From: RGIG7450 sp045633565
GTDB lineage: Bacteria > Bacillota > Clostridia > RUG12999
NCBI GenBank assembly: GCA_045633565.1
Contig: JAZQYO010000011.1
Span: 62,001-126,000, forward strand
Length of the DNA: 64,000 nt
Direction: 5' to 3'
How positions within the stretch are numbered: position 1 is the first letter of the stretch; each line of letters begins with the position of its first letter. The notes beneath the pieces are model-generated. The model was not told the DNA's origin and made no database searches. It worked only from the letters and a program-made list of their open reading frames with translations. Positions 22,878-31,116 of this stretch are shown here, one piece after another. The translations under genes were made by a program, and so were the position numbers.

Positions 22878-23234
22878 TTATAATCTTCCATGTCTTTTCA
22901 TAACATTTTCGGCTGCGACCTGTTCGATGTACTCCTCATAGTAATCATCATACTCACCGCTGGCAATGAGATTTTGTTTCTCGATGCTGACAGCAAGTTT
23001 GAAGAGCATGTCCGAGACTCTATCAACATGATGCTCTATGGTACAGTCCACCGCCTGAACTAAAATCTTATTTATGTTGTCACTGTTTGCTTCGTAATGC
23101 AGCTTGGTAAGGTACTCATTGATAGCCTTATTGCAGAGATCACTCTCGCTTTTGAATCCCAGCAGTTTAACATAATTTTTGATTTCAGTTCGTACCGCAG
23201 GCGGCACATTGAATGTCATCTTTTCTCTTTTCAT
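22878..23234 (-). CDS. Ribbon-helix-helix mobilisation accessory protein (MobC-like)
   Basis: 118 residues. The N-terminus (MTFNVPPAVRTEIKNYVKLL, GFKSESDLCNKAINEYL) is a ribbon-helix-helix DNA-binding fold, followed by a helical acidic tail. It lies 27 bp after the relaxase stop in the same orientation, as expected of a relaxosome accessory protein that binds oriT and helps nicking. A GTG at 23246 lies inside the ribosome-binding site, so ATG 23234 is preferred. Confidence 0.7.
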   Translation of the reverse strand: MKREKMTFNVPPAVRTEIKNYVKLLGFKSESDLCNKAINEYLTKLHYEANSDNINKILVQAVDCTIEHHVDRVSDMLFKLAVSIEKQNLIASGEYDDYYEEYIEQVAAENVMKRHGRL

Positions 23235-23261
23235 AATAAAATTCACCTTCCTTTTATAAAA

Positions 23262-24383
23262 TTACATATGCATTCCCATACCATGATCACGTCTGTATTC
23301 TTTTGCTCTTTCCTTAGAATCAACAATTGATTTCGTGAAGCCTTCCTCAATGTCTTTCTGTATTGACTGCTCAAACATTTTACAGAGACTGAATATGATG
23401 TTACCAAAGACAGGAGATGCATCAATTTTATTTGTGTAAACATTTCCTTGTCTGTTATCTTTTAATGCAGATTTAAGCACAGCATTTTGCAGACGCTTTT
23501 CGAAGTTTTTATTCTTCTCAAGGGCATCAAAACTTTTTTCAGGATGCTTGCGATAGTATCTTTGATTTGCAAGCTGCAGCTGACACCACCCGCGATACAA
23601 CTCTTGCAGGTTTTCATCCTTGCAGACAACTTTTACAACCGCATCGACCTTTTCTTTTTGCTCATGAGAAATGAATTTATAATTCCTCTTGCCGGAGTAC
23701 CCATCGAGAGAGAATTTTAACTCATTGAAGGCTTCAACAAATTCATCATTTGCTCCGCCAATATCAACTTTAAACTCACTAACTTTCTCCTTGACTTCAT
23801 CAATAATTCTATCTCGGATCGTTTGCTTTTCATCGTAGAGTTGTTTTAGTTCGTCTTTGAAAATAGTTTTTGTAAACATTACTCGCAGGTCGTTACAACT
23901 TTTTTTGGAGAGATATTCGCTGCCAGGGTTCTTGTTATACACAATCATATGTATATGAGGGTGGTGACCTTCATCGTGATATGCTCCGTACCAAACCAAA
24001 TCCTTTGCCGGAATATTATAGGCTTCTGCAATTTCAAACTGCTTTGAGCGAATCAAATTTCTCCATGCATCTGCGTTGTTATATCCAAGTCTGTCTGCAT
24101 CCTCTCGTCTCAAAGATACGATAGGCAACCACACAATTCCGTTATGACTTAGTGTGTCACTCCTTGCTTTGTTCAGATTAACATCGTCCTTACTACCGAA
24201 GAGACCATGCTCTCCGACCTTTTCAACACGAGGCCTGGTCGCAATATAATTCAGATTAATTTCAACCCTTTTCGTGTTGATGCTCTTGTCAACTCTCTCA
24301 CGCTTTGCCATATAGTTTATATAACCTCCGCCGACAGCTTTGCCGCAGGAGACATACGGCGATTTAAATACAACTTTACTCAT
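23262..24383 (-). CDS. MobP-type relaxase (MobP3-like)
   Basis: 373 residues. The N-terminal relaxase domain carries the metal-binding histidines in YGAYHDEGHHPHIHMIVYN, and SKVVFKSPYVSCGKAVGGGY at the start is typical of the MobP3 group in Firmicutes. It would nick oriT and pilot single-stranded DNA during conjugative mobilisation. The C-terminal half is helical and charged. The open frame extends to 24443, but the family begins at MSKVVFK, with AAAGG 12 nt before ATG 24383. No coupling protein or secretion genes are present, so transfer needs a helper element. Confidence 0.85.
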   Translation of the reverse strand: MSKVVFKSPYVSCGKAVGGGYINYMAKRERVDKSINTKRVEINLNYIATRPRVEKVGEHGLFGSKDDVNLNKARSDTLSHNGIVWLPIVSLRREDADRLGYNNADAWRNLIRSKQFEIAEAYNIPAKDLVWYGAYHDEGHHPHIHMIVYNKNPGSEYLSKKSCNDLRVMFTKTIFKDELKQLYDEKQTIRDRIIDEVKEKVSEFKVDIGGANDEFVEAFNELKFSLDGYSGKRNYKFISHEQKEKVDAVVKVVCKDENLQELYRGWCQLQLANQRYYRKHPEKSFDALEKNKNFEKRLQNAVLKSALKDNRQGNVYTNKIDASPVFGNIIFSLCKMFEQSIQKDIEEGFTKSIVDSKERAKEYRRDHGMGMHM

Positions 24384-24443
24384 TTTATCACTGACCTTTC
24401 TCAAAATATCGTTAAATACCATTAATACCTGAATATGCACCAA

Positions 24444-25152
24444 TTTTAAGGCTCAACCGTGCGGAAAATCCGCATTTCAGCACCAAACCATCACCAGCAG
24501 ATGCACTTTTGTAAACTCTCCGCAGGGCTTTGCACGGCGATGTGAGCCTGCTTGGGGCGAATAGCGCACCAAGCTTTATCCTGCTTCTTTTAAAACACCA
24601 CGCCTCGCCGTTTCGGGGCGCCCCGTCATGTGATTTCTCGTATTTCTGTTTGTTCTTTTAAATCGATTTTAAGGGCTTACTATGCGGTTTATATGGCGGA
24701 TACGAGGGGCTAACTTTTCAGGGTGGTGTAACTACCTTACCCCGAATAGTTGTATGCCTAACGCCCCTGCTTAACCCCTTCTCAAACGCATATGTTGTTT
24801 CAATGCCGATATATATGCCGTATTCGAGAGGTGTATCTTTTCAGGAGGGGTAAACCCTTTACCGAATATGTTTTGTTTTCAAACACGGATACATCTATTC
24901 GATATATTCACTTAATATTCACTTAAAATCGATTTTTAGGTTTCAAACCTATTTGTCACACGATGAATTACGAGGTTATCTTTCTTGCGTAGGGTAAATA
25001 CCTTACCCAAGATTTTTCTTCTCGAAATTCTCTGTCACAGTCGTTCTCATTTTGCCGAAAATCAAAAACCACTTTTCTTTGGTTAATGTTTAACAGATTT
25101 TAATAGGGGGTATCAACTAATTTATGTGACAGAAAAATAATTTTTATGCAGT
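24444..25152. other. Origin-like noncoding region (candidate oriT/oriV)
   Basis: About 700 bp without a gene, between the relaxase and replication-type genes. Near the relaxase are TGCGGA-AAA-TCCGCA (about 24459-24474) and a GC-rich stretch with CTTGG/CCAAG arms (about 24550-24575), the usual position for oriT. Further right are three diverged repeats (24701, 24823, 24969), each holding a GGGTAA/TTACCC-type inverted repeat. 25071-25104 (CTTTGGTTAATGTTTA) matches the AT-rich block beside leader motif copies 2 and 4. Confidence 0.6.
24701..25012. repeat. Three imperfect repeats with inverted-repeat cores
   Basis: Copies begin TACGAG at 24701, TTCGAG at 24823 and TACGAG at 24969. Each is followed after about 20-25 nt by a short inverted repeat (GGTGTAACTACCTTACCCC, GGTAAACCCTTTACC, GGGTAAATACCTTACCC) and an A-rich tail. 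Spacing is 122 and 146 bp. Iterons at a replication origin, or regulator-binding sites, are the likely explanations. Confidence 0.6.
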
Positions 25153-25584
25153 TCATTTTGGATGCTTTTTTTCATATTCTTCAAGCATTTTTTGAGCTTT
25201 TCCCCGAGCCAAATCTTCCTGAAACTTTTTCATCTGCTGCTGATGAAAATACTCAACGGCATCTTGGATAGGCCTGATTGTATATTTCAAATTGCCGTTT
25301 TGTTTTTTACCGTTTTTCAGAATTATTTCTGTCGGTTCAGTATAGATTAAACACTTATCTTCAAGCTCTCTTACATATTTTGCAACGGTAGTTATGCTTT
25401 TAATTTTAAGAGCCTTACCAATAGTTCTGTAGCTTGGGTAGCACTGATAAGTTTTTCTATCCTCAATGTATCTGAGATAAAAATAAATTGCCAGTGCGGT
25501 TGCATTCAAATCCAACTGCATAATTTGGTTCGGCATTATAAACTGATTCCGCAATTTGTTTTGCTGATTATATAGATAATTCAT
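25153..25584 (-). CDS. Winged-helix DNA-binding protein (replication-type)
   Basis: 143 residues from the preferred ATG 25584, which has AAAGG 9 nt upstream. ATG 25623 is in frame but has no usable spacing. The central part (LNATALAIYFYLRYIEDRKT, CYPSYRTIGKALKIKSITTV, KYVRELEDKCLIYTEP) is a winged-helix of the type found at the N-terminus of Firmicutes plasmid and element replication proteins. A charged C-terminal helix follows. It overlaps the end of the upstream replication-type gene by 17 nt, so translation is probably coupled. It may be a replication accessory or copy regulator. Confidence 0.65.
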   Translation of the reverse strand: MNYLYNQQNKLRNQFIMPNQIMQLDLNATALAIYFYLRYIEDRKTYQCYPSYRTIGKALKIKSITTVAKYVRELEDKCLIYTEPTEIILKNGKKQNGNLKYTIRPIQDAVEYFHQQQMKKFQEDLARGKAQKMLEEYEKKHPK

Positions 25585-26398
25585 CAGCACCATCCTTTCG
25601 GAAGCAGTCAGCAATTTCTTCATCTCCGTATTCCATTTTTACAATTTCATCTGCCGTATAACGCAATGCATTATATAGAGCAGTTGCGATATATGGAACA
25701 GGATTTCTGACTTGAATTTCAACCTTACCATCAACCAGTTTTCTCGGCATATTATTATCGACATAGACGATATGTTCATAGCTGATATTTTCTAATCGTC
25801 TGCGAACAATTTCACGGGGAATAATTTCGCCGCCAACCGAAATTGATTCTGAATTAAACATAATCTCAATAGCCGATTCATAATTCTTTTTTGTCATTCC
25901 GTTGAGTTCATATGTTTCTGCCTGATCCATCACATCCTCTATTGATGATAGATGGTTATTAATAAAATAATTAATATTTTTATTTATATATTTATTGCAG
26001 TCGTTTGAAACACTACCCTCAGTCATTTCACAATCACAGGGTAGGTCATCAGGCACACAAGAGGTCGTAATTGAAACAACCTCATCAGGTTTTTCTGCGA
26101 CCTGCATAGAGGTCTTTTCACACACCACGTATAAATTGGAACCGGCACTGCCATCTTCTTTTGTTCGATTAGTTTTTTTAATAATTCCAAGTTCGATCAA
26201 ACGCTTGATGGCATTCTTTGCTTTCGTTTCGCCTATGCCGATTTTCTCGGCAATCGTATTGTATGAGGGAAAGCAAATACCATCGTCATCTGCTAGCATT
26301 AGAAGATAGCAAAGCACTCTAAATTCATAGGGATCAATCTCTGTATTGGTTATATGTTTGTTTAGTATAATCGTAAAATTTTCAGTATATATTTTCAT
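25568..26398 (-). CDS. Replication initiator-like winged-helix protein (DUF6017-type)
   Basis: 276 residues. The N-terminal 100 are a winged helix (YEFRVLCYLLMLADDDGICF, PSYNTIAEKIGIGETKAKNA, IKRLIELGIIKKTNR). After a linker, the C-terminal domain (MTKKNYESAIEIMFNSESIS, ending TALYNALRYTADEIVKME) matches the DUF6017 region common in mobilisable Firmicutes elements. Such proteins initiate replication or control element genes. Together with the relaxase they suggest the excised circle can replicate or be transferred. AGGAGG precedes ATG 26398. It is the first element gene inside the right end. Confidence 0.7.
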   Translation of the reverse strand: MKIYTENFTIILNKHITNTEIDPYEFRVLCYLLMLADDDGICFPSYNTIAEKIGIGETKAKNAIKRLIELGIIKKTNRTKEDGSAGSNLYVVCEKTSMQVAEKPDEVVSITTSCVPDDLPCDCEMTEGSVSNDCNKYINKNINYFINNHLSSIEDVMDQAETYELNGMTKKNYESAIEIMFNSESISVGGEIIPREIVRRRLENISYEHIVYVDNNMPRKLVDGKVEIQVRNPVPYIATALYNALRYTADEIVKMEYGDEEIADCFRKDGADELSI

Positions 26399-26428
26399 AA
26401 AAGTATGCCTCCTTTTTGCATTAAAAAA

Positions 26429-26453
26429 AGTCGCATCATTTCGATACGACTTA
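26429..26453 (-). terminator. Leftward terminator near the right end (inner)
   Basis: AAGTCGCATC (26429-26438) pairs with GATACGACTT (26444-26453), with one C-A mismatch. On the leftward strand it is followed by a run of Ts, just upstream of the replication gene's ribosome-binding site. Confidence 0.7.
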
Positions 26454-26491
26454 ATAGCTTATTAACTTATAGCCTTTTTGAGCAAAAGAAA

Positions 26492-26521
26492 AAGTACAGC
26501 TATTTTTCAATAACTGTACTT
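26492..26521 (-). terminator. Leftward terminator near the right end (outer)
   Basis: AAGTACAG (26492-26499) and CTGTACTT (26514-26521) form the base of a longer stem that continues through TATT/AATA. On the leftward strand it is followed by TTTCTTTT. It stops transcripts from the M23 gene that cross attR. Confidence 0.7.
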
Positions 26522-26540
26522 ATTTCTCTCTCAATCGGCT

Positions 26541-26587
26541 TTTTTCGGAAACATCCTTTTGAGAAACACTCCTTCTGCGGTCTTTTT
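26541..26587. other. attR, right junction of the integrated element
   Basis: AAACATCC and GAGAAACAC (26550-26569) are the element half-site. CTTC (26572-26575) is the shared core. GCGGTCTTTTT (26577-26587), up to the M23 stop codon, is the chromosomal half-site. Joined to 1281-1303, the element arms match at 20 of 23 positions as an inverted repeat. Joined to 1267-1277, the chromosomal arms are perfectly inverted. Confidence 0.8.
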
Positions 26588-27273
26588 CATCTTACCAAAA
26601 GTGGCTCGGGATCTATATCCTCACCCTTATATTCAATTTCAAAATGAAGATATGTTTTTCCGTCCTTTGATTTGCCGACGCCGCTTATAACATCACCGGC
26701 TTTTACCTCATCTCCTGTTTTTACAAGTTTGTCAGTGGATAAATTGCCGTACTTTGTGATAAAATCACCGTGCTGAAGCTCAATCACTATGCCGAGTGCA
26801 TTGTGCTTATACACCGATTTAACTCTGCCGTTTGCCGCTGCCCTGACCTGACTTAGCTCATTTGACGAAATATCCACACCCTTGTGTACACGCCAGTCAT
26901 CAAAATAATCAGAGTACACAAGCGATTTACCGGTATATGCCCTTGATATATCCCCAGCTGTCGGCAAGGCAATAACATAATCCTCAAGATTTGGTGCAAA
27001 CTCGTCCGAGTCAGTTGTTTCTGCAGCTGTTAACACTACAGTTTCTGTAGGAATTTCTTTCTTTTCTATTTTTTCTGCAGTCTTGGAAACAGTTTCACTT
27101 ACCTGTTTTTCCTCCTGGTTTTTTTCTGAAATCTGCTGCACTTGATTCTGTTTATCAAGCTCTTTTCTTGCACTGTTGGCAACAGAAAATCCTACAACAA
27201 TAATTGTCAGCCCCAGTGCCATTGAAAAAACATAAAGCAGATTTGCTTTAGAAAATTTCTTTTTCTTTTCCAT
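26587..27273 (-). CDS. M23-family (LytM-like) membrane-anchored protein, SpoIIQ-like layout
   Basis: 228 residues. One N-terminal transmembrane helix (about 10-31, ANLLYVFSMALGLTIIVVGF) precedes a Glu/Thr-rich linker and a C-terminal LytM domain (about 125-225) with HKGVDIS. The usual HxH near the end reads YLHFEI, so the first histidine is Tyr while the second is kept. B. subtilis SpoIIQ is also a single-pass protein with a degenerate LytM domain, so a structural role or weakened peptidase activity is plausible. GGAGG lies 7 nt before ATG 27273. The gene is convergent with araC across the mobile element. Confidence 0.8.
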   Translation of the reverse strand: MEKKKKFSKANLLYVFSMALGLTIIVVGFSVANSARKELDKQNQVQQISEKNQEEKQVSETVSKTAEKIEKKEIPTETVVLTAAETTDSDEFAPNLEDYVIALPTAGDISRAYTGKSLVYSDYFDDWRVHKGVDISSNELSQVRAAANGRVKSVYKHNALGIVIELQHGDFITKYGNLSTDKLVKTGDEVKAGDVISGVGKSKDGKTYLHFEIEYKGEDIDPEPLLVR

Positions 27274-27345
27274 ATCATACCTCCGTAAAAATTGTCTTAC
27301 TCTATTTTTACCAGAATAATCCTACTTATACCGGAGAAATGAAAA

Positions 27346-27369
27346 AATCCCAAGCAAATGCTTGGGATT
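27346..27369 (-). terminator. Terminator of the rpsU-yqeY operon
   Basis: AATCCCAAGC (27346-27355), loop AAAT, GCTTGGGATT (27360-27369). The leftward transcript continues with TTTTTC. Confidence 0.85.
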
Positions 27370-27378
27370 TTGTATGTT

Positions 27379-27822
27379 TTAACTTAAAAGTTCTTTAATT
27401 ACGGCATTTAAAGCTTTGCCGTCACATTTGCCTTTAACCTTAGGCATAATGGCGCCCATCACCTTACCCATGTCACGCATAGAGGTTGCGCCCACGTCTG
27501 ATATAACTTGCTTGGCTATTTCACGCATTTCCTCATCGGATAACTGCTCGGGCAGATAAGGCATTAAAATCTCAATTTTACGATTAATCTCGTCAATGAG
27601 ATCTGCTCTGCCGCTTTTTTCGTAGTCGGGCAATACATCTTTGTATCTTTTTACTTCTTTTGCTATAATCTCAACAACACCGTCATCATCTAAAACAACC
27701 TTGTTGTCTTTTTCGTATTGAAGAATTGCTGCACGGACAAGCTGAACAGTATCCTTTTTAACGGTATCCTTGTCCTTCATTGCGGATTTCATTTCATCCA
27801 GCAGGACATTTTTAAGTTCCAT
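27379..27822 (-). CDS. yqeY: GatB/YqeY-domain protein
   Basis: 147 residues covering the whole YqeY family: MELKNVLLDEMKSAMKDKDT at the start, LRAAILQYEKDNKVV-like centre, and the C-terminal GATSMRDMGKVMGAIMPKVK motif shared with the tail domain of GatB. It may interact with tRNA or the amidotransferase machinery, but its exact role is not established. The ATG shares its A with the rpsU stop (TAATG), indicating coupled translation. The rpsU-yqeY order is conserved in Firmicutes. Confidence 0.9.
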   Translation of the reverse strand: MELKNVLLDEMKSAMKDKDTVKKDTVQLVRAAILQYEKDNKVVLDDDGVVEIIAKEVKRYKDVLPDYEKSGRADLIDEINRKIEILMPYLPEQLSDEEMREIAKQVISDVGATSMRDMGKVMGAIMPKVKGKCDGKALNAVIKELLS

Positions 27823-27998
27823 TATTTAAATTTCCTTTTTCTTGCCGCTTCTGATTTCTTTTTGCGTTTTACGCTGGGTTTTTCATAGTGCTCTCTTTTT
27901 CTGAGTTCAGACAGCACACCCGATTTTGCACATGAACGCTTAAATCTGCGAAGAGCACTCTCTAAGCTTTCATTTTCTTTTATTCTTATTTCTGACAT
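27822..27998 (-). CDS. rpsU: Ribosomal protein bS21
   Basis: 58 residues, beginning MSEIRIKENESLESALRRFK, with RSCAKSGVLSELRKREHYEK and the basic tail KRKKKSEAARKRKFK, the full bS21 signature. It belongs to the 30S subunit and helps initiation-site selection. GGAGGGAGGGG precedes ATG 27998. The stop codon overlaps the yqeY start. A promoter region lies at 28062-28103. Confidence 0.95.
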   Translation of the reverse strand: MSEIRIKENESLESALRRFKRSCAKSGVLSELRKREHYEKPSVKRKKKSEAARKRKFK

Positions 27999-28000
27999 AA

Positions 28001-28379
28001 TTTCCCCTCCCTCCGAAATTTAACGATAAACAGAAAATACGTCAAAAGTAAATAGCTTAAAATTATACCATTAAGTATTATATATCTTCAGACGATGTTT
28101 GTCAAGTCCTGCAGGCCTGTTTTTTGTGAAATTTTTTTCACAATTACCGATGTTTTCTTTTTTAAACTTAAAGTTTAATTTAGTGCACTTTTTCAAAACA
28201 AAATAAAAGTATATTAAACTTTGGATAAAAAATAATTGTTATTTTGCTGAAACTGCCGTAAAGCTCTCTTTTAAAGGCTTTTAGCTGTTTTTTTGCCATA
28301 TTTTGGGCGATTGAAAACGAAAAAATCTGCCTTTTTCTGCATATTTAAAAATAAAAGTGATTTTTTTGCAAAAAATCTA
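28001..28379. other. AT-rich divergent intergenic region
   Basis: About 380 bp between rpsU and the potA promoter. It holds the leftward rpsU promoter (28062-28103), a weak TTGTGAAA/TTTCACAA palindrome near 28125-28144 and long A/T tracts. No gene is supported, and the short frame at 28293-28511 has no ribosome-binding site. Confidence 0.55.
28062..28103 (-). promoter_or_regulatory. Promoter region of rpsU-yqeY
   Basis: Leftward TTGACA (28103-28098) is followed after 15 nt by TATAAT (28082-28077). Further down is an extended -10, TGGTATAAT, ending at 28062. Either or both may be used. Confidence 0.6.
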
Positions 28380-28408
28380 TTGACATCGGGGCATAAAAAA
28401 TGTAATAT
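28380..28408 (+). promoter_or_regulatory. Promoter of the potABCD operon
   Basis: TTGACA (28380-28385), 17-nt spacer, TAATAT (28403-28408), 39 nt before the TTG start of potA. Confidence 0.75.
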
Positions 28409-28447
28409 GTTATATGTTAAAGTATTTTATATAAGAGGTGTGGCGAC

Positions 28448-29506
28448 TTGGCAAAATCTTTTATTCATCTTGAAAACATTACCAAGGAATTTGATGGCGA
28501 AATTATTTTAAACAATATCACCCTTGATATAGAGAAACATAAGTTTATAACACTTTTAGGCCCCAGCGGATGCGGTAAAACCACCACGCTCCGTATTATA
28601 GGCGGATTTGAAATACCTACAAGCGGCAAGGTTTTTTTCGATGGTGTGGATATGACTTCCGTCCCCCCCTACAAAAGACCTGTTAATACTGTTTTCCAGA
28701 GGTATGCGCTTTTCCCGCATATGAATGTTTATGAAAACATTGCTTTTGGTCTGCGTATAAAAAAGATGCCGGAGGCAGAGATTAAAAAGAAAGCTTCTGA
28801 AATGCTTTCGCTCGTAAACCTTTCAGGTTATGAAAAAAGAACGGTTACCTCTCTTTCGGGCGGTCAGCAGCAGCGTGTGGCAATCGCACGTGCCCTTGTT
28901 AACCAACCGGACGTTCTTCTTTTGGACGAACCACTCGGTGCGCTTGACCTTAAACTCAGAAAAGAAATGCAGCTTGAACTCAAAGCAATTCAGCAGCAGC
29001 TTGGTCTCACTTTTGTATATGTAACCCACGACCAGGAAGAAGCTCTTACAATGTCCGACCACGTAGTTGTTATGAACGAAGGTATCATTCAGCAGCAGGG
29101 CACGCCTGTAGATATTTACAACGAACCTGCAAACGCTTTTGTTGCTGATTTTATCGGAGAAAGCAATATTTTAGACGGTGTTATGTTAGGCGACCGTCTT
29201 GTTGAGTTTGGCGGCGTTAAATTTGACTGTGTTGACGAAGGATTTGCGAAAAATGAGCTTGTTGATGTGGTTATCCGTCCGGAAGATTTAAAAATCTGCA
29301 AACCTGAAAAGGCTATGTTTACCGGCACTGTAAAATCTGTGATTTTCAAAGGCATGCATTATGAAATGATAATTGACGCTTTAGGACAGGATTTTATGCT
29401 TCAGTCCACTTTAAGCGAACAACCGGGCACTCAGGTTAATCTTATGATTGCTCCGTTTGACATACATATCATGCACAAAACTGAGGTGGCAAAATATGAA
29501 GAATAG
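28448..29506 (+). CDS. potA: Spermidine/putrescine ABC transporter ATP-binding protein
   Basis: 352 residues. The ABC ATPase has Walker A GPSGCGKT, Q-loop QRYALFPHM, signature LSGGQQQR, Walker B VLLLDEPLGALD and switch VTHDQEE. It is followed by a C-terminal TOBE-like regulatory domain (about 235-345). It powers polyamine uptake with PotB and PotC. The start codon is TTG with AGAGGTG 7 nt upstream, and no ATG lies near. It is the first gene of potABCD and overlaps potB by 11 nt. Confidence 0.93.
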   Translation: MAKSFIHLENITKEFDGEIILNNITLDIEKHKFITLLGPSGCGKTTTLRIIGGFEIPTSGKVFFDGVDMTSVPPYKRPVNTVFQRYALFPHMNVYENIAFGLRIKKMPEAEIKKKASEMLSLVNLSGYEKRTVTSLSGGQQQRVAIARALVNQPDVLLLDEPLGALDLKLRKEMQLELKAIQQQLGLTFVYVTHDQEEALTMSDHVVVMNEGIIQQQGTPVDIYNEPANAFVADFIGESNILDGVMLGDRLVEFGGVKFDCVDEGFAKNELVDVVIRPEDLKICKPEKAMFTGTVKSVIFKGMHYEMIIDALGQDFMLQSTLSEQPGTQVNLMIAPFDIHIMHKTEVAKYEE

Positions 29507-30326
29507 ATTTCTCACAGCCACCTACGCTGCATGGATATTTATATTCATTGTACTGCCCCTGGCGCTGATTGTTTTTTACGCTTTCACGTATAACGACGGC
29601 GATATGGTGCGCTTTACAATGGACAATTTCAAAAAGTTTTTCACTGACGGGGTGTATCTCAAATCACTCTGGCGTTCAATTTATCTTGCGCTGATTTCCA
29701 CAGTTATCTGCCTTGTTATAGGTTACCCCATGGCAATGATTTTAGCAAGTCTTAAACCGAAAATACAGAGCTTTTGCGTTACACTTTTTGTTCTGCCCAT
29801 GTGGATGAACTTTCTTATGAGAACATACGCCTGGCTGACAATCCTCGAAAATAACGGTCTTATAAATACCTTGCTGGAAAAACTTGGTTTTGACAAGCTT
29901 GAACTTTTATACAATCAGGGTGCAGTAGTTTTGGGTATGGTATATAACTTCCTGCCTTTTATGGTATTCCCCATCTACTCATCTCTGACAAAGACAGACC
30001 GTTCTATAATTGAAGCGGCGCAGGATTTAGGTGCAAACAAATTCCGTGTCTTCCGTTCGGTGACATTCCCTTTAAGTCTGCCAGGCATTGCATCGGGAAT
30101 TTCAATGGTGTTTATGCCTGCCGTTACAACTTTTGTTATATCAAGACTTATGGGTGGTGGTCACACTTCCCTTATCGGTGACATTATCGAGCAGCAGTTC
30201 CTGTATGCGAACGACTGGAATTTTGCTTCGGCAATCTCGGTAGTTGTCATGATAATTCTTCTCGCTAGCATGGCAATCGTTCCCAAGGGTAAATCGGACG
30301 AACCCGAAGGAGGCGGATTATGGTAA
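29496..30326 (+). CDS. potB: Spermidine/putrescine ABC transporter permease
   Basis: 276 residues, about six transmembrane helices, starting MKNRFLTATYAAWIFIFIVL. The permease coupling loop EAAQDLGANKFRVFRSVTFP contacts PotA. An earlier in-frame ATG at 29448 lies deep inside potA. GAGGTGG at 29483-29489 serves ATG 29496. It forms the membrane channel with PotC, whose start it overlaps by 7 nt. Confidence 0.9.
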   Translation: MKNRFLTATYAAWIFIFIVLPLALIVFYAFTYNDGDMVRFTMDNFKKFFTDGVYLKSLWRSIYLALISTVICLVIGYPMAMILASLKPKIQSFCVTLFVLPMWMNFLMRTYAWLTILENNGLINTLLEKLGFDKLELLYNQGAVVLGMVYNFLPFMVFPIYSSLTKTDRSIIEAAQDLGANKFRVFRSVTFPLSLPGIASGISMVFMPAVTTFVISRLMGGGHTSLIGDIIEQQFLYANDWNFASAISVVVMIILLASMAIVPKGKSDEPEGGGLW

Positions 30327-31114
30327 AAAGATTTTTAAAAGGTGCATATTCCGGACTTGTTTATCTTTTCCTTTATGCTCCCATCATTATAATGGTTATT
30401 TATTCCTTCAACGGTTCCAAGTTCCGTAACAAATGGGGCGGATTTTCCCTTAAATGGTACAAAGAACTGTTTGAAAACCGCGAAATTATCCGTGCTCTCT
30501 GGAACACACTTGCGATAGCGGCAATTTCAGCAATTGTTTCAACAATTATTGGTCTTGCGGCATCGTGGCTCCTGTACCGTATGAAAAACCGCAAAGTGAA
30601 ATCTCTTATGCTCAACACAACTTATCTGCCCATGCTCAATCCCGATATCGTAACGGGCGTGTCAATGATGATACTGTTTGTGTTTATAGCAATCCCGAGA
30701 GGGTTTTTAACACTTTTATTTGCACATATTACATTCAGTGTACCTTATATTGTGCAGTCACTTCTGCCCAAATTTAATCAGCTCAACAAAAACACCTACG
30801 AAGCAGCGCTTGACCTTGGTGCAACTCCCTGGCGGGCTTTTTATAAAGTAATCCTGCCGGAACTTGTTCCCGGAATTGCGACGGGTATGCTGCTTGCTTT
30901 TACACTTTCGATAGACGATTTTGTAATAAGCTTTTTCACAACAGGACCGGGCGTTTCAAACCTTTCCATTATGATTTATTCCATGACGAGAAAAGGTATA
31001 AACCCGTCCATTAACGCACTGTCAACAATTATGTTTTTCTCGGTGCTATTTTTGCTCACCATTGTAAACACTAGACTTAAAGATAAAAAACCCAAGAAAA
31101 AAAAGGAGTGGTAG
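30320..31114 (+). CDS. potC: Spermidine/putrescine ABC transporter permease
   Basis: 264 residues with six predicted transmembrane helices and the coupling loop EAALDLGATPWRAFYKVILP. The start ATG 30320 has GGAGGCGG inside the end of potB. It pairs with PotB as the transmembrane part of the polyamine importer. The C-terminus is strongly basic (KDKKPKKKKEW). Confidence 0.9.
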   Translation: MVKRFLKGAYSGLVYLFLYAPIIIMVIYSFNGSKFRNKWGGFSLKWYKELFENREIIRALWNTLAIAAISAIVSTIIGLAASWLLYRMKNRKVKSLMLNTTYLPMLNPDIVTGVSMMILFVFIAIPRGFLTLLFAHITFSVPYIVQSLLPKFNQLNKNTYEAALDLGATPWRAFYKVILPELVPGIATGMLLAFTLSIDDFVISFFTTGPGVSNLSIMIYSMTRKGINPSINALSTIMFFSVLFLLTIVNTRLKDKKPKKKKEW

Positions 31115-31116
31115 TT

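Larger units (their letters stand above)
1277..26575. mobile_element. Serine-recombinase-integrated mobilisable element, about 25.3 kb
   Basis: The limits are set by the shared CTTC core at 1277-1280 and 26572-26575. Inside are a large serine recombinase, a TnpW-like protein, a tyrosine recombinase, a MobP-type relaxase with an RHH accessory protein, two winged-helix replication-type proteins, and defence cargo. No coupling protein or type IV secretion genes are visible, so it would need a helper for transfer. Removing it rejoins a perfect bidirectional terminator between araC (ends 1266) and the M23 gene (ends 26587). The flanking genes are otherwise ordinary chromosomal genes. Confidence 0.85.
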
